Assembly (NCBI RefSeq): GCF_040939455.1
Contig: NC_134120.1
Span: forward strand, 18,094,501 to 18,158,500
DNA from: Microcebus murinus
Lineage: Eukaryota > Chordata > Mammalia > Primates > Cheirogaleidae
Reading direction: 5' to 3'
Length of the DNA stretch: 64,000 nucleotides
Shown here piece by piece: positions 48,106 to 60,310 of the stretch. How positions within the stretch are numbered: position 1 is the first letter of the stretch; each line of letters opens with the position of its first letter. Made by a program: the position numbers and the translations under genes. The notes under the pieces are model-generated. The model did no database searches. It had not been told where the DNA came from and saw nothing but the letters and a program-made list of their open reading frames with translations.

Positions 48106-48334
48106 ATAGTTGTTTTATGCATTTTGTCTAGTTTTTAAGTTATTTCATGTGGAATGGTAAGTCCAGTTACTACTTCTTAGTTGAAAACAGAACTCCTCAT
48201 ATTTTCCTAAAATTCATTTGTCTTATGCATTCGGGTCCCTTTACACTGTTTTATATCAACATTATCCTTACCCATATTTTCTTATATCATCCCCCACTCA
48301 GGGGTTTACAACTATAATTACAAGTGTGTTGTGA

Positions 48335-48490
48335 TTAAGGGATGTTAGAAATCATTTAGAGTATCTTTATACATGTGAGAAAAATGAAGAGCAGGCAGAT
48401 TAAGTGACTTGCTCAAGGTCACAGAGCTGCTCAGTGGCAATGGAGCCAGTAGTAGACCTTGGGCCAATTGGTGCTTGGCCTTGGGCTCAC
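48335..48490 (-). repeat. MIR SINE, antisense
   Basis: 'GCAGATTAAGTGACTTGCTC', 'AAGGTCACAGAGCTGCTCAG' and 'TGGCAATGGAGCC' match the reverse MIR core and head. Confidence 0.8.
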
Positions 48491-50060
48491 CTGTAACCTA
48501 CACAATACTATGAGGTTCTCTATCTCCCGTCAGAAATCTACCAATGAGCTGAAGAAGACTCCAGATTTCTAGTCCAGCATGTGATAATTGACTTATACTG
48601 CGAGTTTTAGTCTAATTTTAAAATGTGCCAAATTCTCTGTCCCTACTATCAGATAAAGATCCTTAATGGTGATAGAGAGGAAAAAAACTCTCACCTTTTA
48701 GAAGGAAAAATCGTGAAAGCAGAGGACTGACTGTGGGCACTCGTGTGGCCCAAGACTCTTTACTGTACTTTGCCCCTTGGAATGTTTGTGGAGTCACTGG
48801 TTACTCTATTCGAATCCAAGCGCTTGTCTTTATTAACCCAGTTTGTCACCCTGAACATTCTGACCTCCTTGCTTTGGTCTTTGCCACTAGCAAATGAATA
48901 TGGGTAAGTGGTCTGAAGAGAGAGAACGTCTTCACTTCTACTAAGAATTTTTTTTCAGTGGAGGGTGCGACAGGTTTTAAGCCTCCATAATCATAATTTT
49001 ACAATGATGACAGCTTCAATAAATGACTAGTCTTCTGGAAAATCTCTGATAGCACAAGAAATTATATTATTAATATTTGGCAGATTTCCTTTGGAATACA
49101 TCACTTGATAATGACTATATTTCCTCTCATATACTCTGTACTTTTTTCAGGTTAATGCAGACATTTTAGCACAAATACCATATACAAGGAAATATAGTAG
49201 GAAGACATTTTTATCTCCCTATCTGTCAAGAAACCTCTGATTTCTTATGCTTATTCTACACAATTTGCACAAGTTACTTTACCTCATATAAAGTTAATTT
49301 AATTTTCAGTTAACTTAAGCTGTTGTAAATGGTAATTCACACTTGCTCAAAGAAAATGTTTTGAGAATCAAAAAGTTATGGTTTGAACACAGCCGTGATG
49401 CCATAAAAACGTGAAGCATACAGAAATATGAGTATAAGGAATCTCAGATAGAACTTACCTAAGGAGGCCTCCACATCAGGACTTCATGATCAGGACAGTG
49501 GATAAATTAATCATGAAAACCGAGTGCCAGGTGTATAGAGAGGGTTTACCCACTTACTTGTGAAGATCATGTTGATTATGTAGCTCTATCCTTTGTGAAA
49601 TTTTGCTGAAGCACTAGACTATATACTAGTAGTCTGCACTCAACTAACAGGTTTTAATGTATGAATAGCGTGCCCTCGTTGCAGCAGTTTTAGCTGTATC
49701 TGCCCAGAAAAGGTAATTATGTGGACTCATTTGAGTGCCTTTTACTCAGGGGGACATACCAATACCGAGGCCAAGGCTCCTACCCATATAATCATTGTAT
49801 GGTAATAGAGTTCGTAAAATTAAAGTAGAAGGCTATAATCTTTTTCAAATAGTTGGTGAAAAATAAGAATTAGCCTATATTTTGCTCAAATAATCACTAA
49901 AAAAGTCACATAATGAAAGTTAACATCATTTAAAAGTGGAATATAGCTAGATCATCTATATAGAAATATATAGATATATGACTATAAACTATCAGGCATA
50001 TTACAAATATGTGTAAAACATCTTAATGGTCATGAAGGGCAATCAAAATACTAGTAAATG
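48491..50060. other. No recognised gene or repeat
   Basis: About 1.6 kb of A/T-rich, apparently single-copy DNA without a frame of note. Confidence 0.45.
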
Positions 50061-50064
50061 GAAA

Positions 50065-50290
50065 ATCCACAGGGCTGGGGTTAAACAGACCCACTTTCAA
50101 AGTCATTAGCTGTTTGTCCTTGAGTCTTTATCCTCAACAAACAGTACTTATCTTTGGACTTATTCTCAATGAACAATTTTCTTCATCTATATAATGGGAA
50201 TTGTAGGTACCCACCAGGGTTGTCGTGAAGTTTGGAGCTAATGTGGGCAAAGCACACAGCACCAGCTCCCTGTACGGCGGCTATTAACAG
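50065..50290 (+). repeat. MIR SINE
   Basis: 'GGGTTAAACAGACCCACTTT', 'CATCTATATAATGGGAATTG' and 'CACCAGGGTTGTCGTGAAGT' are in MIR order. Confidence 0.75.
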
Positions 50291-50309
50291 AAGGAACCGT
50301 GGGCTGGGG

Positions 50310-50500
50310 GAACGGAGTGAGCTTGGAAACCAGATAGACCCTGGCTGGAATTCCAGCTCTACCAGGTGCTCTCTCTGTGTCTTGGGCAATCACTTAAATT
50401 CTCTGAGCTTTGGTTTCTCCATAAAGTCATGGAGATGATTATAAAAATACCTTCCTGGCAAGGTTGTTGAAGTAATAGACACAATACTGTCTATGTGTTA
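50310..50500 (+). repeat. Second MIR SINE in tandem
   Basis: 'GGAAACCAGATAGACCCTGG', 'CTGGAATTCCAGCTCTACCA', 'TCTTGGGCAATCACTTAAAT' and 'CCTGGCAAGGTTGTTGAAGT' form a second sense MIR directly after the first. Confidence 0.85.
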
Positions 50501-51300
50501 GAAGAATTCTTGTCAAGTTTCTAGGAAGAAGAGTCCATGCAACATGGAGATGAGGGCTGGTGGAGGAATAAACACTTCCAGTGTTTTTTTCCTTCCCAAG
50601 GAAGGAGGGTGGCTCTCTGATCCTGGTAGGTTTGGCATGTCCTGAGTCCTACAAGGAGGTGGAGTGCTCAATATAGCTGCACCTTGCTCCCTGTCCCCTC
50701 TGGTGGGCACCACAACAAACTTTCCCTGATTTCTATCAGGAATATATCAAGCCAAACCCATCTGCAGAGGTTCTGAATGTGCTTCAAAATAGGACAAGGC
50801 TCGTCCCTCTGTTTCATTCCCTGCCTGCCCCATGGATCAGTATGAAAAGCAAAGCCTGTCCTTCTATGCCCATTGCAGCGGGGCACTGGTGGGGACCAGT
50901 GCTGTGAAGCAGGGCCAGGCAGTCTTCCCCTTGCTCCTCCTGGCTGGATACATTGCAGCCTGGAGTCAATGGACTATGTCCTCTGGGCCAAGCCATTTCT
51001 CCCTGAAGGCAAACTCCCATGCACGTCTTAAAGCTGAGATTTGGCACAGAACATAGGAGGCCTCTGTTTACCAGACTTTGTGTATTGTGGGGATTCTTGG
51101 CATTTGCATCCCATTAAAACGTCAATATTTTTATCTGCCTTTTCATTGTAACTCTTAAGTATATCCCTTATCATCCTCTGAATGTAGAGGAAGGGTGACT
51201 TTTTAGTCCCCAAACTCCCAACAATTGATAAAGCACGTAGCGCAAGGTCAGAATTCAATAAATGCCAAGTTTACTTACTAATGTGATTACCTTGGTTTTG
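50501..51300. other. No recognised gene or repeat
   Basis: Moderately GC-rich DNA with overlapping frames of 66-77 codons on both strands. The mutual overlap argues that none is coding. Confidence 0.45.
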
Positions 51301-51304
51301 CACT

Positions 51305-51560
51305 TGGAGGGAGTGTGATGGTTGAGAGCCTGGACTTTACGCCAGGCAGACCTGGATGTAAATCCTGACTCTGCCACCAACGAAGGGTGTGGCTTTGGAC
51401 AACACCCTTAACCTCTGTAAGCTTCAGTGTCCTCATCTGTAAACTGGGAGCCAGACTAGTACCCACCTCCTTGGGCTGTTGTGAGTCAATGATATCGTAC
51501 ACTAATGGTACTTAGAACTGTGGCTGGCATATAGTAGCTGCTCAACAAGTGTTTGTTATT
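51305..51560 (+). repeat. MIR SINE, nearly complete
   Basis: 'GATGGTTGAGAGCCTGGACT', 'CCTGGATGTAAATCCTGACT', 'CCTCATCTGTAAACTGGGAG', 'GGGCTGTTGTGAGTCAATGA' and 'GCATATAGTAGCTGCTCAAC' cover the whole MIR. Confidence 0.95.
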
Positions 51561-51954
51561 GCTTTAGCCATTTTCACAAGAATTCAGCCCAGCCTGTTGT
51601 ACTTCTCAGCTTCAGCCTCAGTACAAAAGCAAATCTAGGAAGAATACTAACTCTTGCTAAGTTTTCCCGATTCTTCTATTACAGTGTCTTTGGGCATCTG
51701 TCCCTTTTTTCTATTCCCACGTTCACCAAAATAGTGCAGGTATTTATAATTTCACAGGTAATTTATTATAATCACTTCAGTAATAGTCCTCCCTCCAAAT
51801 TCTACTCCCACAAACCATCTTGCACGCCACTGCCATTGAAATCCTCGTAAGTTCTCATTTAGGTTATCATAGATTCCCCGCTAAGATCCTCTGACAGGCA
51901 AGGCTTTCCCAACATGACCTCAGCCTGTCTTCGCAAGCCAATTTCTGATTCCTC

Positions 51955-52140
51955 ACCTGCATTTTACTAACACTGGTTGAACATTAACCTTGTGCCAACA
52001 CTTCCCTGATACTTTCACACATCTTATTTTCATTTTGTCCTCACAACTTACTTTACAGACAAAATAAAGCTCCATAGCCATTGAGTGGTTGAACCGGAAT
52101 TCAAACCCAGACCCTGTTCTTCTAAATCCCCATCCACTGT
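51955..52140 (-). repeat. MIR SINE, antisense
   Basis: 'TTTTGTCCTCACAACTTACT', 'TTACAGACAAAATAAAGCTC' and 'GAATTCAAACCCAGACCC' are the reverse of MIR tail and head. Confidence 0.7.
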
Positions 52141-52149
52141 GCTCCCTGG

Positions 52150-52610
52150 ACTCACATCTGGTCTTGAGGCTCTTTCCAGCCATGCAACAGCCTTTCCAAG
52201 CTCCTGCCTTACTCCTGCTTTTCTCTTGCCCTTACCGTCCACCTCAACACCACCATGGCTTTCTGAGCCTCCCACACCCCCACCATTTTCACCTGACAAA
52301 ATCCTCTTCATTCCTCAAAGTCCAGTTCAAATGTCACCAGCTCCCTGATGCATTTCTTAATCTCATCATCTGGAAATGCCCAAATCCTCTGTCACCATAC
52401 TGCGTAGACCACCCACAACGCTTACCACCCCCAGCCTTAGCACGAACTTAGCACGCACATCTTGTCTCCCTACAGGACTTTGCCTGCCTGAGGATAGAAA
52501 TGGCATCTTGCTTTTATGGCACTCCTCTCAGTACTTCACAGGGTGGCTTGGATGGGGTGGGTGCTCAGGAAGGTGCTGATAGGAAGGTGCTCAGGAAGGT
52601 GAATAAATAG
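52150..52610 (+). repeat. L2 LINE 3' part with a 26-bp duplication
   Basis: 'CATTCCTCAAAGTCCAGTTC', 'AAATGTCACCAGCTCCCTGA' and 'CCTGAGGATAGAAATGGCAT' are L2. At the end GGTGCTCAGGAAGGTG at 52560-52575 is repeated at 52586-52601 before 'AATAAATAG'. The frames of 67-146 codons here are chance products of C/T-rich sequence. Confidence 0.75.
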
Positions 52611-53014
52611 GTTAAGGGGGTGATCCAACAGAGAGCTTCTGTGTTTAAGGGTACAGAGAAGAAATCTACTGGATAGAGAGAAACTAAGAGTTTCAGAGAT
52701 AGAAGAGGTACATATTAAGGGAAGTGAAGGGGAAAAGGTGGGTGGCTGTGGTCCTAGGCAGAGAAGCCAGCTAAAGTTCAGGAGTAAGTATGGAGTCAAC
52801 ATGGCGACACGAGGAGAGTCTTTCAGTGAAGTGTGAAAAGAGTGCCTTAGGAGGAAGTAGTGCCCAGGAGCTTGGGTATGAAACCTCATTGGGCACAAGT
52901 GACGCTTGGGGTCAGAGCAGCAGCCTCCAACAGTTATGATCAGACTGCTAGATCCTACTAAGGAGGGTTTGTCCAAAGTCTGAGCTCCCCCAGGTGGGAA
53001 TTCTGAGGCTGCTG

Positions 53015-53115
53015 GCAGGGTGATAATACTGTCCGTACTTTAACTCATAGATTGATGGGAACAATCAAATGAGTGACAGTGCTTTGCAAACGGAGTTAAC
53101 ACCATACAAATAGAA
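53015..53115 (+). repeat. MIR 3' half (tentative)
   Basis: 'TAACTCATAGATTGATGGGA', 'ACAATCAAATGAGTGACAGT' and 'GCTTTGCAAACGGAG' resemble the downstream half of MIR. Confidence 0.4.
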
Positions 53116-53236
53116 AAAAATATTGTATAAATGGGTAGCAGTGTATTGAACACAGACATATGCCTTAGTAATTGTTCATATAGGGACAATACCTTGGTAT
53201 CTTTTATATTTATATAGCACCTAGTAAAGAGTGTTC

Positions 53237-53552
53237 TTTTTCTTTTTTCTTTTTTTTTTTTTTTTGTAGAGACAGGGTCTTGCTCTGTTTCCCCGGCTAA
53301 TGTACAGTGGCAAGGTCATCATAGTGCACTATTACCTCAAACTCCTGGGCTCAAGTGATCTTCCTCCTTCAGCATCCCAAGCAGCTGGGATGGTATGTGC
53401 CACCACGCCCAGCTAATGTTTTAATTTTTTTTGTAGATACAAGATCTTATTATGTTGCCCAGGCTGGTCTCAAACTTCTGACTTCAAGCAATCCTCCTGC
53501 CTCCATCTCCCAAAGTACTAGGATTACAGGTGTGAGCCACTTCACCCAGCTA
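53237..53552 (-). mobile_element. AluJ-like element, antisense, older
   Basis: Poly(T), then 'GTAGAGACAGGGTCTTGCTC', 'CAAACTCCTGGGCTCAAGTG', 'TTGTAGATACAAGATCTTAT', 'TTGCCCAGGCTGGTCTCAAA' and 'GTGTGAGCCACTTCACCCAG'. It lacks the lemur-type A/T block between monomers and has lost most CpGs, so it predates the other three. Flanks 'AGAGTGTT' and 'AGAGTGCT' may be the decayed target-site duplication. Confidence 0.92.
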
Positions 53553-53889
53553 GAGTGCTAATATTATCCCATGTTGTAAAGTTGTTTTCTTTACTCATAG
53601 TTTTTCTTGCAGCCACCTCATCCAAAAACAAATAGCAGTCGTTTATTTCATATATCTGAGAAAATTAAAATTCAGCCTTTGAGATACTTTGGCATGTCCC
53701 AAAAGCAGAGTCAAGAATTTCTGCTATATATAGTAAAGGCATAATCCTTTCAGAGTCTACATTTTATGGATTCTCATCATTGCCATGTTTAGCCTATATT
53801 AAAATCTTGCCTTACCTGCTGTTAAATTTACATCACATGGGACCTGGACACCTTTATAGTTTACATATTTACCTGTATATTATTTATCT

Positions 53890-54400
53890 CTGGCTATACT
53901 AAAAACTGCTCTACCACTTAGAAGATTAAAGCAATAAACATGTATTACTTCATTGTTTCTCTGAGTCAGGAATTTGGGAGTGGCCTACCTAGTGTTTCTA
54001 GCTCATGGTCTCATATAAGGATGCTGTCAGGATGTTAACAGAGTCAACAGTCATCTGAAGGCTAGATGACTCCACAAGCAGCAGTTCCTCTCTGGTTGTT
54101 GGCAGGTAGTCTTAGTTTTTTACTTAGTGGGCCTCTCCATAAGGCTGCTTGAGTAGCCTCACAAAATGGCAGCTGGCTTCCCCTACAGTGATTGACCCAA
54201 AAAAGGAAGCAAAGTGGAAACTACAGTGTCTTGTATGACCCAGCCTTAGAAGTCACGGGCCATGATTCCACAATATCCTACTGGTCCCACAAGAGTCAGC
54301 CCTATTCCCTCTGGGAGGGGCTATCCAAGGACATGAATACTGGGAGGCAGAGGTTACTAGAGCCATCTCAAAGTCTGGCTACCACAACTTGGATCATGAT
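53890..54400 (-). mobile_element. Probable MaLR-type LTR relic, antisense
   Basis: 'TCTGAGTCAGGAATTTGGGA', 'GCAGTTCCTCTCTGGTTGTT', 'TATGACCCAGCCTTAGAAGT' and 'CTCTGGGAGGGGCTATCCAA' follow a common mammalian LTR-like repeat ending '..TGGCTACCACA'. The family is not certain. The 110- and 163-codon frames at 54192-54880 run through and past it and have no domain. Confidence 0.45.
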
Positions 54401-54847
54401 TGTCATTCAAACCATTGTGCAACCCATGTCTCCCCTGGCTACATCAGTGGTGGTTTGCCTTACATTCATGTTAATGACCCATATTTCAATGGTTCTTACT
54501 CCCTCTTGCTTTTTCAGAAACTAAAACTTCATGATAAACACCCCTTAACTATTTCTTTTCTTTTCTTTCTTTTTTTTTTTTTAACTATTTCTAAGAGAGC
54601 CCATGAGGCCTTTCCCAAACAAGATATGTCTTCCATCATCAATAGTTTCCCAGTTTTCTCCCTTGCCCTGGCCCTCTTCCATGAGCAAAAGCTTGTTGTG
54701 AAGCTATGTAAAGCAAATTCCTTCTGTCTCCAGTGCTCCAGCAGAGTCCATTCCCAGTCAGCACTGTTAGGTGCTTCCCCTGCCTCTGTCATGAAGCTTG
54801 CTTATTATGATGACAGAAACCTGGGGCTACCAGCTCCAACAGCCAGG

Positions 54848-54975
54848 CAGTCATTCAACCAACATTTGTCGATTCTCTGACACTGTGCTATAATAGATTC
54901 TGGAGACACAGCAGGGAACAAGGGATGCATGGTCTGTGCCCCCAAAGTTTGTAGGCTAAAATTCTAGATCACTAG
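54848..54975 (-). repeat. L2 3' end, antisense
   Basis: 'CATTCAACCAACATTTGTCG', 'TAATAGATTCTGGAGACACA' and 'GCAGGGAACAAGGGATGCAT' are the reverse of the L2 3' end. Confidence 0.65.
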
Positions 54976-57594
54976 ACTCATGTTAGCAATCTGGTGGCCC
55001 AATCAGGAGTGTATGTTGGTCTCCTTATTGAACTGGGCTAGTGGTGGCTCCCAAAGGAGTGTTCCTGGTGTCCAAATATTTCACAGAGTATAGTGCTATC
55101 TGTTTTAGCTTCTAGATATTCTTCCCCCAATAAGAACAACAAGAGACTCCATGAAAGGCTGGGCCAGAAAATAAATCTGAAAGGTAGATTCTTGCTCTAC
55201 TCAGAGGCATCCTTTCCTCCTACATATAAGTCTATGTTACTGGGCCAACATAGCCTGTGCACCTTGTTATAATGCCCTTTGGAGGACATCCTTCCCAAGA
55301 GGTCCTCAGAACATCATCCAGGTAACCTTCTGGAGGCCTACCTCAACTTTCCGCTGGACATGCCCAGGCAACTGCATTTTACATCAATGGCAAGTGCGTT
55401 TCTGTGCAAAGAGAAAGAGAATATCTTGAAATTTAAAAATTGCTTTAGAGATTTCTAGTTAAATACAGGAGATTAAACATCACATTTTTGTGCTATCTCC
55501 AAAACACCACTAAAATGATAGTAAAGGATTAAAAAAATAGAAATAAAATCAAAAACACATGAACCAAGCATGAACCAAGAAGAGAACTGACAGTAGCCCA
55601 AGAGATGTGTTAGAAGCTTAAAAACAGAAGGCTAAGTATCAACAGACTTTGCTGAGAGGAGAAAGTTAAAAACTAGATGCCTATAAGAAAAACCAACAAA
55701 AAGTTAGCCCATTTGCTCCACTGAACCCCAGAAAAACTGAAGTTGCCGAAAACACAAAACATGTTGTAGATGATTCAAAGAAATGCTGAGCCCCTAGATC
55801 CAGTCCACCCTTCTCCACACAAACAGCATGGTGTAGCAGACTGCTCCTCTACCATAACCTGCAATCCTCAATAAAACCAAAAGAGTCTAGACTTGGGAAC
55901 ATCTGGTAGACCCAAGAGCGTGACTGCAGAATTTTGATGAAAACAGAGGGATCAAGTGAAAGCTGATGCCCTCCAACCCTGTCCTTACTTCCTTCTGCAG
56001 GTCAGAACAATATCCTGTTGCCAGTTCAAATAAAATTATTGATGAGTTCTGTTAGAACTAGCATTGTTGGCCACAAAATTAAAGGCGACATGCTCTCTAG
56101 ATAGATGATATGATGTAGTGAGCCTTCTGGCTGTCATTTACATTTTCGAGTAATTACCCTGATTATAACTTAAACTTCTCTCACTATGTCAGATTGTCTG
56201 AGGAAGCCCTCTAGAATCCTACATCCTCTTGGCGTTAGTGATCTGGAGGCTGTGGGGGCCACAAGCAGCAAAGCACTGCCACCCTCCTCCACTCTGAAAT
56301 AATTCTGTAACAGGGAGAATAGAAACTGCATTTCTTTGGTGGAGTTTCACCAAAGAAAGCTTTTTTAAAAATATCTTAAACTGTTTCTGAGTAATATGTT
56401 AGCTATGAATGCTTTTAGTGTTGTTGTAGTTATTTTTTGTTTTGTTTTTACTAGTCAGAAAATTTGCAGACTAAAACACTTCCATTCGGGAATCACTCTT
56501 TAATTTTCCAAACAAGCTTCAATATATTCAATATACTTACTATTTACTAGGCTTTATCTAGTATATCCCATTCTATTTTATTCTCTATTCAACTTTGGAG
56601 AATGTGATGTTACAAAGGAGTTTTATGCTGCTGTAATTTGCTACTGTTGTCTGCATTTATTTCTTTAATGACATAAAATTGAAAAGCTGGCAAAGTAACA
56701 AGTTAGTACATAATTTAAAAAATTTCTTTGGAAAAACAATCTTTTAGAAATATTCAGAATGATTTGCTATTAAAACGTTATCAGAATGCCTGAGCATTCT
56801 CGCTATGCAGAACAATGGCCATGCTGTCCTAGACAGAAAGCATTTCCTCAATAAAACATCCAGTCTCAATTCCTAACTCCAGAGCGCATAAACTTGGAAA
56901 TGACCTTGACAAGTCTCCTTCAAACTTAACTGGCTTCTTCTGCTTATATTGCTAAAATTCTGTATAGGAGCAACCAATCACAAAATGCACTTGGAATATT
57001 TCAACACTAGTCCAAATGTCGCTACAGTAAAAAGCTGAAATAAACTCTTTCCATATAGCATAATTTTAACCTTAAAGTTTATTTAATAAACCTAATGTTG
57101 GAAAACAATGGAACTACTACCAAATCATCATAGAAATTTTGAACTGTCCTTACATAGTGTCTAAGTTTCGGATATACTCTTAATTTTACAAATCTCTCAA
57201 CAAGTAGATGAAGCCATTGCACATAAACTTGATAGATATTCAGTCAAAGTTAATGTGTTGAAACAGTTGCTAACCAAAACACTAAATCAAGACACCTCAC
57301 TTCTTTTGCTTAAATGAAAATCTTCAGGGACATCACTTACTACTGTATTATTCTCAATAGAATAGTCACTAAGATGAAAACCACATAGCATCCTCAGACT
57401 TATCCAGCCTCTACCAGTTGAAGTCATTTATGCCCAGCACCCAAAGATTCAGTTCCATGGAGTCAAGCCAGTCTTAACTAGAGAACTAAATTGGGAGCCT
57501 GATCCCTGGCTTCTTGGACTTGTCTGCTAAAAACTTCCAAACCTCTTGGAGTGAAATACATTCATGATTAGAACCATCAGATTCACTTCCTACT
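54976..57594. other. Single-copy-like DNA, possible unknown repeat at 55430-56000
   Basis: No gene. The stretch 'GAGATTAAACATCACATTTT' through 'AGAGTCTAGACTTGGGAACA' (55470-55900) has the A-rich look of an old LINE but I cannot match it. The rest is A/T-rich with no frame above 60 codons. Confidence 0.4.
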
Positions 57595-58015
57595 TCATTC
57601 CTCCCTCTGGTTTTACTGAACTATTTGCATTGAATTCTTAGAAATGTGGTGTTTTCACACCTTCCACCTTTCTTTTTGGCACATGCTGCTTCCTCCATTG
57701 AAAACAACTTTCCCCAGTTTCTTTTCCTGGATAACACCTTGTCAGTATTTCGGGACTCAGGCTAGCTATCATAGTTTCAGGGACTTCTTCCCTCACTCTC
57801 ACTCTCCATGCCCACCCTGAGTTAGATGCCACTACTCTGCTCTTCTCTGTAATAAAACATTTAATTAGAATTATTTAGTTAGTGGTTATTCAACTGTATC
57901 CCCTTGAAACAAACTTTGAGTCTAGGTCTCACTAATTTTTGTATCCTCATTAATGAGCACAGTGCCTAGCATATAATCAGAACTCAAAAAAAAGTCTGAT
58001 GGATGAATCTGAAAG
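57595..58015 (+). repeat. L2 LINE 3' part
   Basis: 'TGCCACTACTCTGCTCTTCT', 'GTATCCTCATTAATGAGCAC' and 'AGTGCCTAGCATATAATCAG' with 'AACTCA' and a weak '..TGATGGATGAAT' end give the L2 3' pattern. Confidence 0.65.
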
Positions 58016-59440
58016 TACTTTAGCACCAAAGATCTAGGATTCGATGGACTCAGGTGTGCACTGGGCCTTAAGAACAATCTTGCTTCTCCCCTAGTCATGC
58101 TCCACCCTCCATGGCTCTCCATTTTGGTTTCCCCACCCAACGTGCCAGCTCCTCTCTGGGTCTGGGCTCTGTTCTCAAACCCAGACAGGAGGTCGGTATA
58201 ATGCCCAGGGGTGGGAGCACAAATCCTACTTCCTATCCTGCTTCCCACTCCCATATGGATTTTCTGCTATGGCCTGTCCCCCACTGCCTGACCCCACTCA
58301 GCACACTAAAACTTTCTGCTTGGATACCAATTTTTGCTGAACCCAAGCCTTAATCTATTATTCCTTTTGAAAAATGTGCACTGGGCTGTGTTCCATATCA
58401 TTCAGGGTCAAGCCTACTCCCAGATCAGTTTGCCGAGTCCCTGGCCCACAAGATGCCAATTCTTCCCCTTTCTTACCAGCCAAGACATGATCAAGTTATT
58501 CTCATTGCACCTTCTATTCTGAGCATTCTCTTCCTTCTTGAAGATGAGGTGGGCAACAGTATATTGTATTGAACTCACAGAAGAAAAATGAAAGCCCAAA
58601 AGTGAAAAAAAAATGCATTTGATCATTGATCTCCTTTGATTCGGACACACAGTCTGACTACCTAGGGAGACTAATTTAATTTTATCAAATATATTAAGAT
58701 ATGCAGTTTGTCTCCCAGAGTATAGACACTCATTGCACAGATGCATCTGAGCCAATATGTTGAATATATGAGGAAATTCAGCCTAAAATTTTTTATTTGG
58801 GGTCACCCAAAACTTGATTCAAAATAATTGATTTTTAGAAATAAAAAATCAATAAAGAAAAAAATCAATAGAAATTTCTATTTTTAGAAATAAAATTCCC
58901 TCTTAAAAATAAACATACACCATCATCAGGGATATTTCCAAATAGTGAGCTGCAAGCTCCGAAAGCATTTTTAAATGGGAAGAGTTTTTAATATTATATT
59001 TTGAGTAGAGTTGTATGACCTAAATAAGTATGTAACCTCCCTAAGAGATTACTTTGGAAAAGACCCCAGATTATACATTTTAATGTACAAATTCTGGTAT
59101 ATCTGCTTTTTAAAAGAAATCTCATTATGTCAGACTTCTATCTTCCTTTTCTTTCTCAAGCAATTTGGAATATAACACAACATAGTTTATTTTATTCAAG
59201 AATCATACTTTTAAAAATCTCTTACAAATACTCTTTGAATAAATACTTTCCAAATGTAAAATTCCCATTGCTAATATTGTCACTTAGTACCTTTGTATGT
59301 GAAATTAGTTGGTATTAATTCATTTGGAGAAATAAAGAAGGTACTAATTTTTTTTTCCCTACAACAATGGCATCAGCTTCCAAAATACTGACAAATCATG
59401 TATAGAAAAGGTCAAATTCTTTCTGTTTTCTGGAACTCAC
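58016..59440. other. No recognised gene or repeat
   Basis: Frames of 80-113 codons overlap on both strands (57922-58755) with no domain. At 58790-58910 a local A/T-rich duplication of 'TTTTTAGAAATAAAA' occurs. Confidence 0.4.
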
Positions 59441-59592
59441 CTTTGAGTTTCACTTTCTTCACATCTCCCATTTTGTTCGCTTTAGCTGCTTTAACTTTGG
59501 GCAAGGAGCAGAAAGAAGGTTTCCCACACCATCCACCTGTTGTGATCTTTGCACTAATACCTCAGTTGCAGGTTTAATGAGGGCTTTTCTCT
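59441..59592 (-). other. Exon-like block (speculative)
   Basis: On the minus strand a pyrimidine-containing 'CTCATCATTAG' at 59593 could be a splice acceptor and CAAAG|GTGAGT at 59441 is a perfect donor. Between them GCGAACAAAATGG at 59471 gives a start codon for MGDVKKVKLK running into the donor. I know no protein beginning this way, and no second exon was found. It may be chance. Confidence 0.15.
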
Positions 59593-59904
59593 CTAATGAT
59601 GAGAAATTGAAAGATGTCCACACCATAGAAAAGAACTGTCCTTCTCCCTCATTCTCACCTGTGAAGAAATTTCATCCATGGAGGTCCTAGTCTCCAGGGG
59701 GTATGACATCTGGTAAAACATCCGCCTTTTTCTTCTTTAGGGCACCACAGGGAGTGGCCTTCCTTCTTCCCTCTACTGTCTAACTACCTATTAATCCCCA
59801 CAAAGATTTATCCCTTTCAATTTACTGAGAAAAAGAACAATGTCCTATGTTTATTCCCATAAAGCAACTACTGAACCTTCAAATTATGATTCAGTATCCT
59901 CCAG

Positions 59905-60310
59905 TCTCAGTCAACTGTTGCCATATAACAACCAATCTCAAAATCTTGGTAGCATCAACAGTATTTATTGCTTGTTCAGTCAGTGAGCAGGATAGCTCTG
60001 CTCCATGCATCTCTCATCCTCCTCCTCAGACCAATGGGCCAGCCCTGGCATGTTCTTCTCCTGGGATGACTAAAATGCAAAAGGACAAGCCCCGCTGCCC
60101 ACGCACAATCCCAGCCCCCTTGTTGTGTCACATGTATTACCATTTCATGGGCCAAAGTAAGTCACAAGACCAGGCCCAAATTCGAGTGGCAGGGAAATAC
60201 ACTACACCTTTTGTGTGAAGGACTGTTATGTTTATCTGACAAAGCTTAGAAGAATAGATGAAGTGCTGGGGCCAATCACTCAACCTACCACATCCTCGAA
60301 CTTCATCAAC
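59905..60310 (-). mobile_element. Probable MaLR-type LTR relic, antisense (tentative)
   Basis: 'GTTGCCATATAACAACCAAT', 'TTATTGCTTGTTCAGTCAGT', 'GGGCCAAAGTAAGTCACAAG' and 'GTGGCAGGGAAATACACTAC' follow the same LTR-like pattern as at 53890. The 123-codon frame at 59847-60218 lies in it and is not a gene. Confidence 0.4.

Noticed and set aside
52536..52976. 146-codon minus-strand frame
   Set aside because: S/L/P-rich product of purine-rich DNA partly over an L2; no domain.
54389..54880. 163-codon plus-strand frame
   Set aside because: It crosses a T-rich run encoding only F and L and overlaps a 110-codon frame in another phase and an 87-codon frame opposite; no domain.
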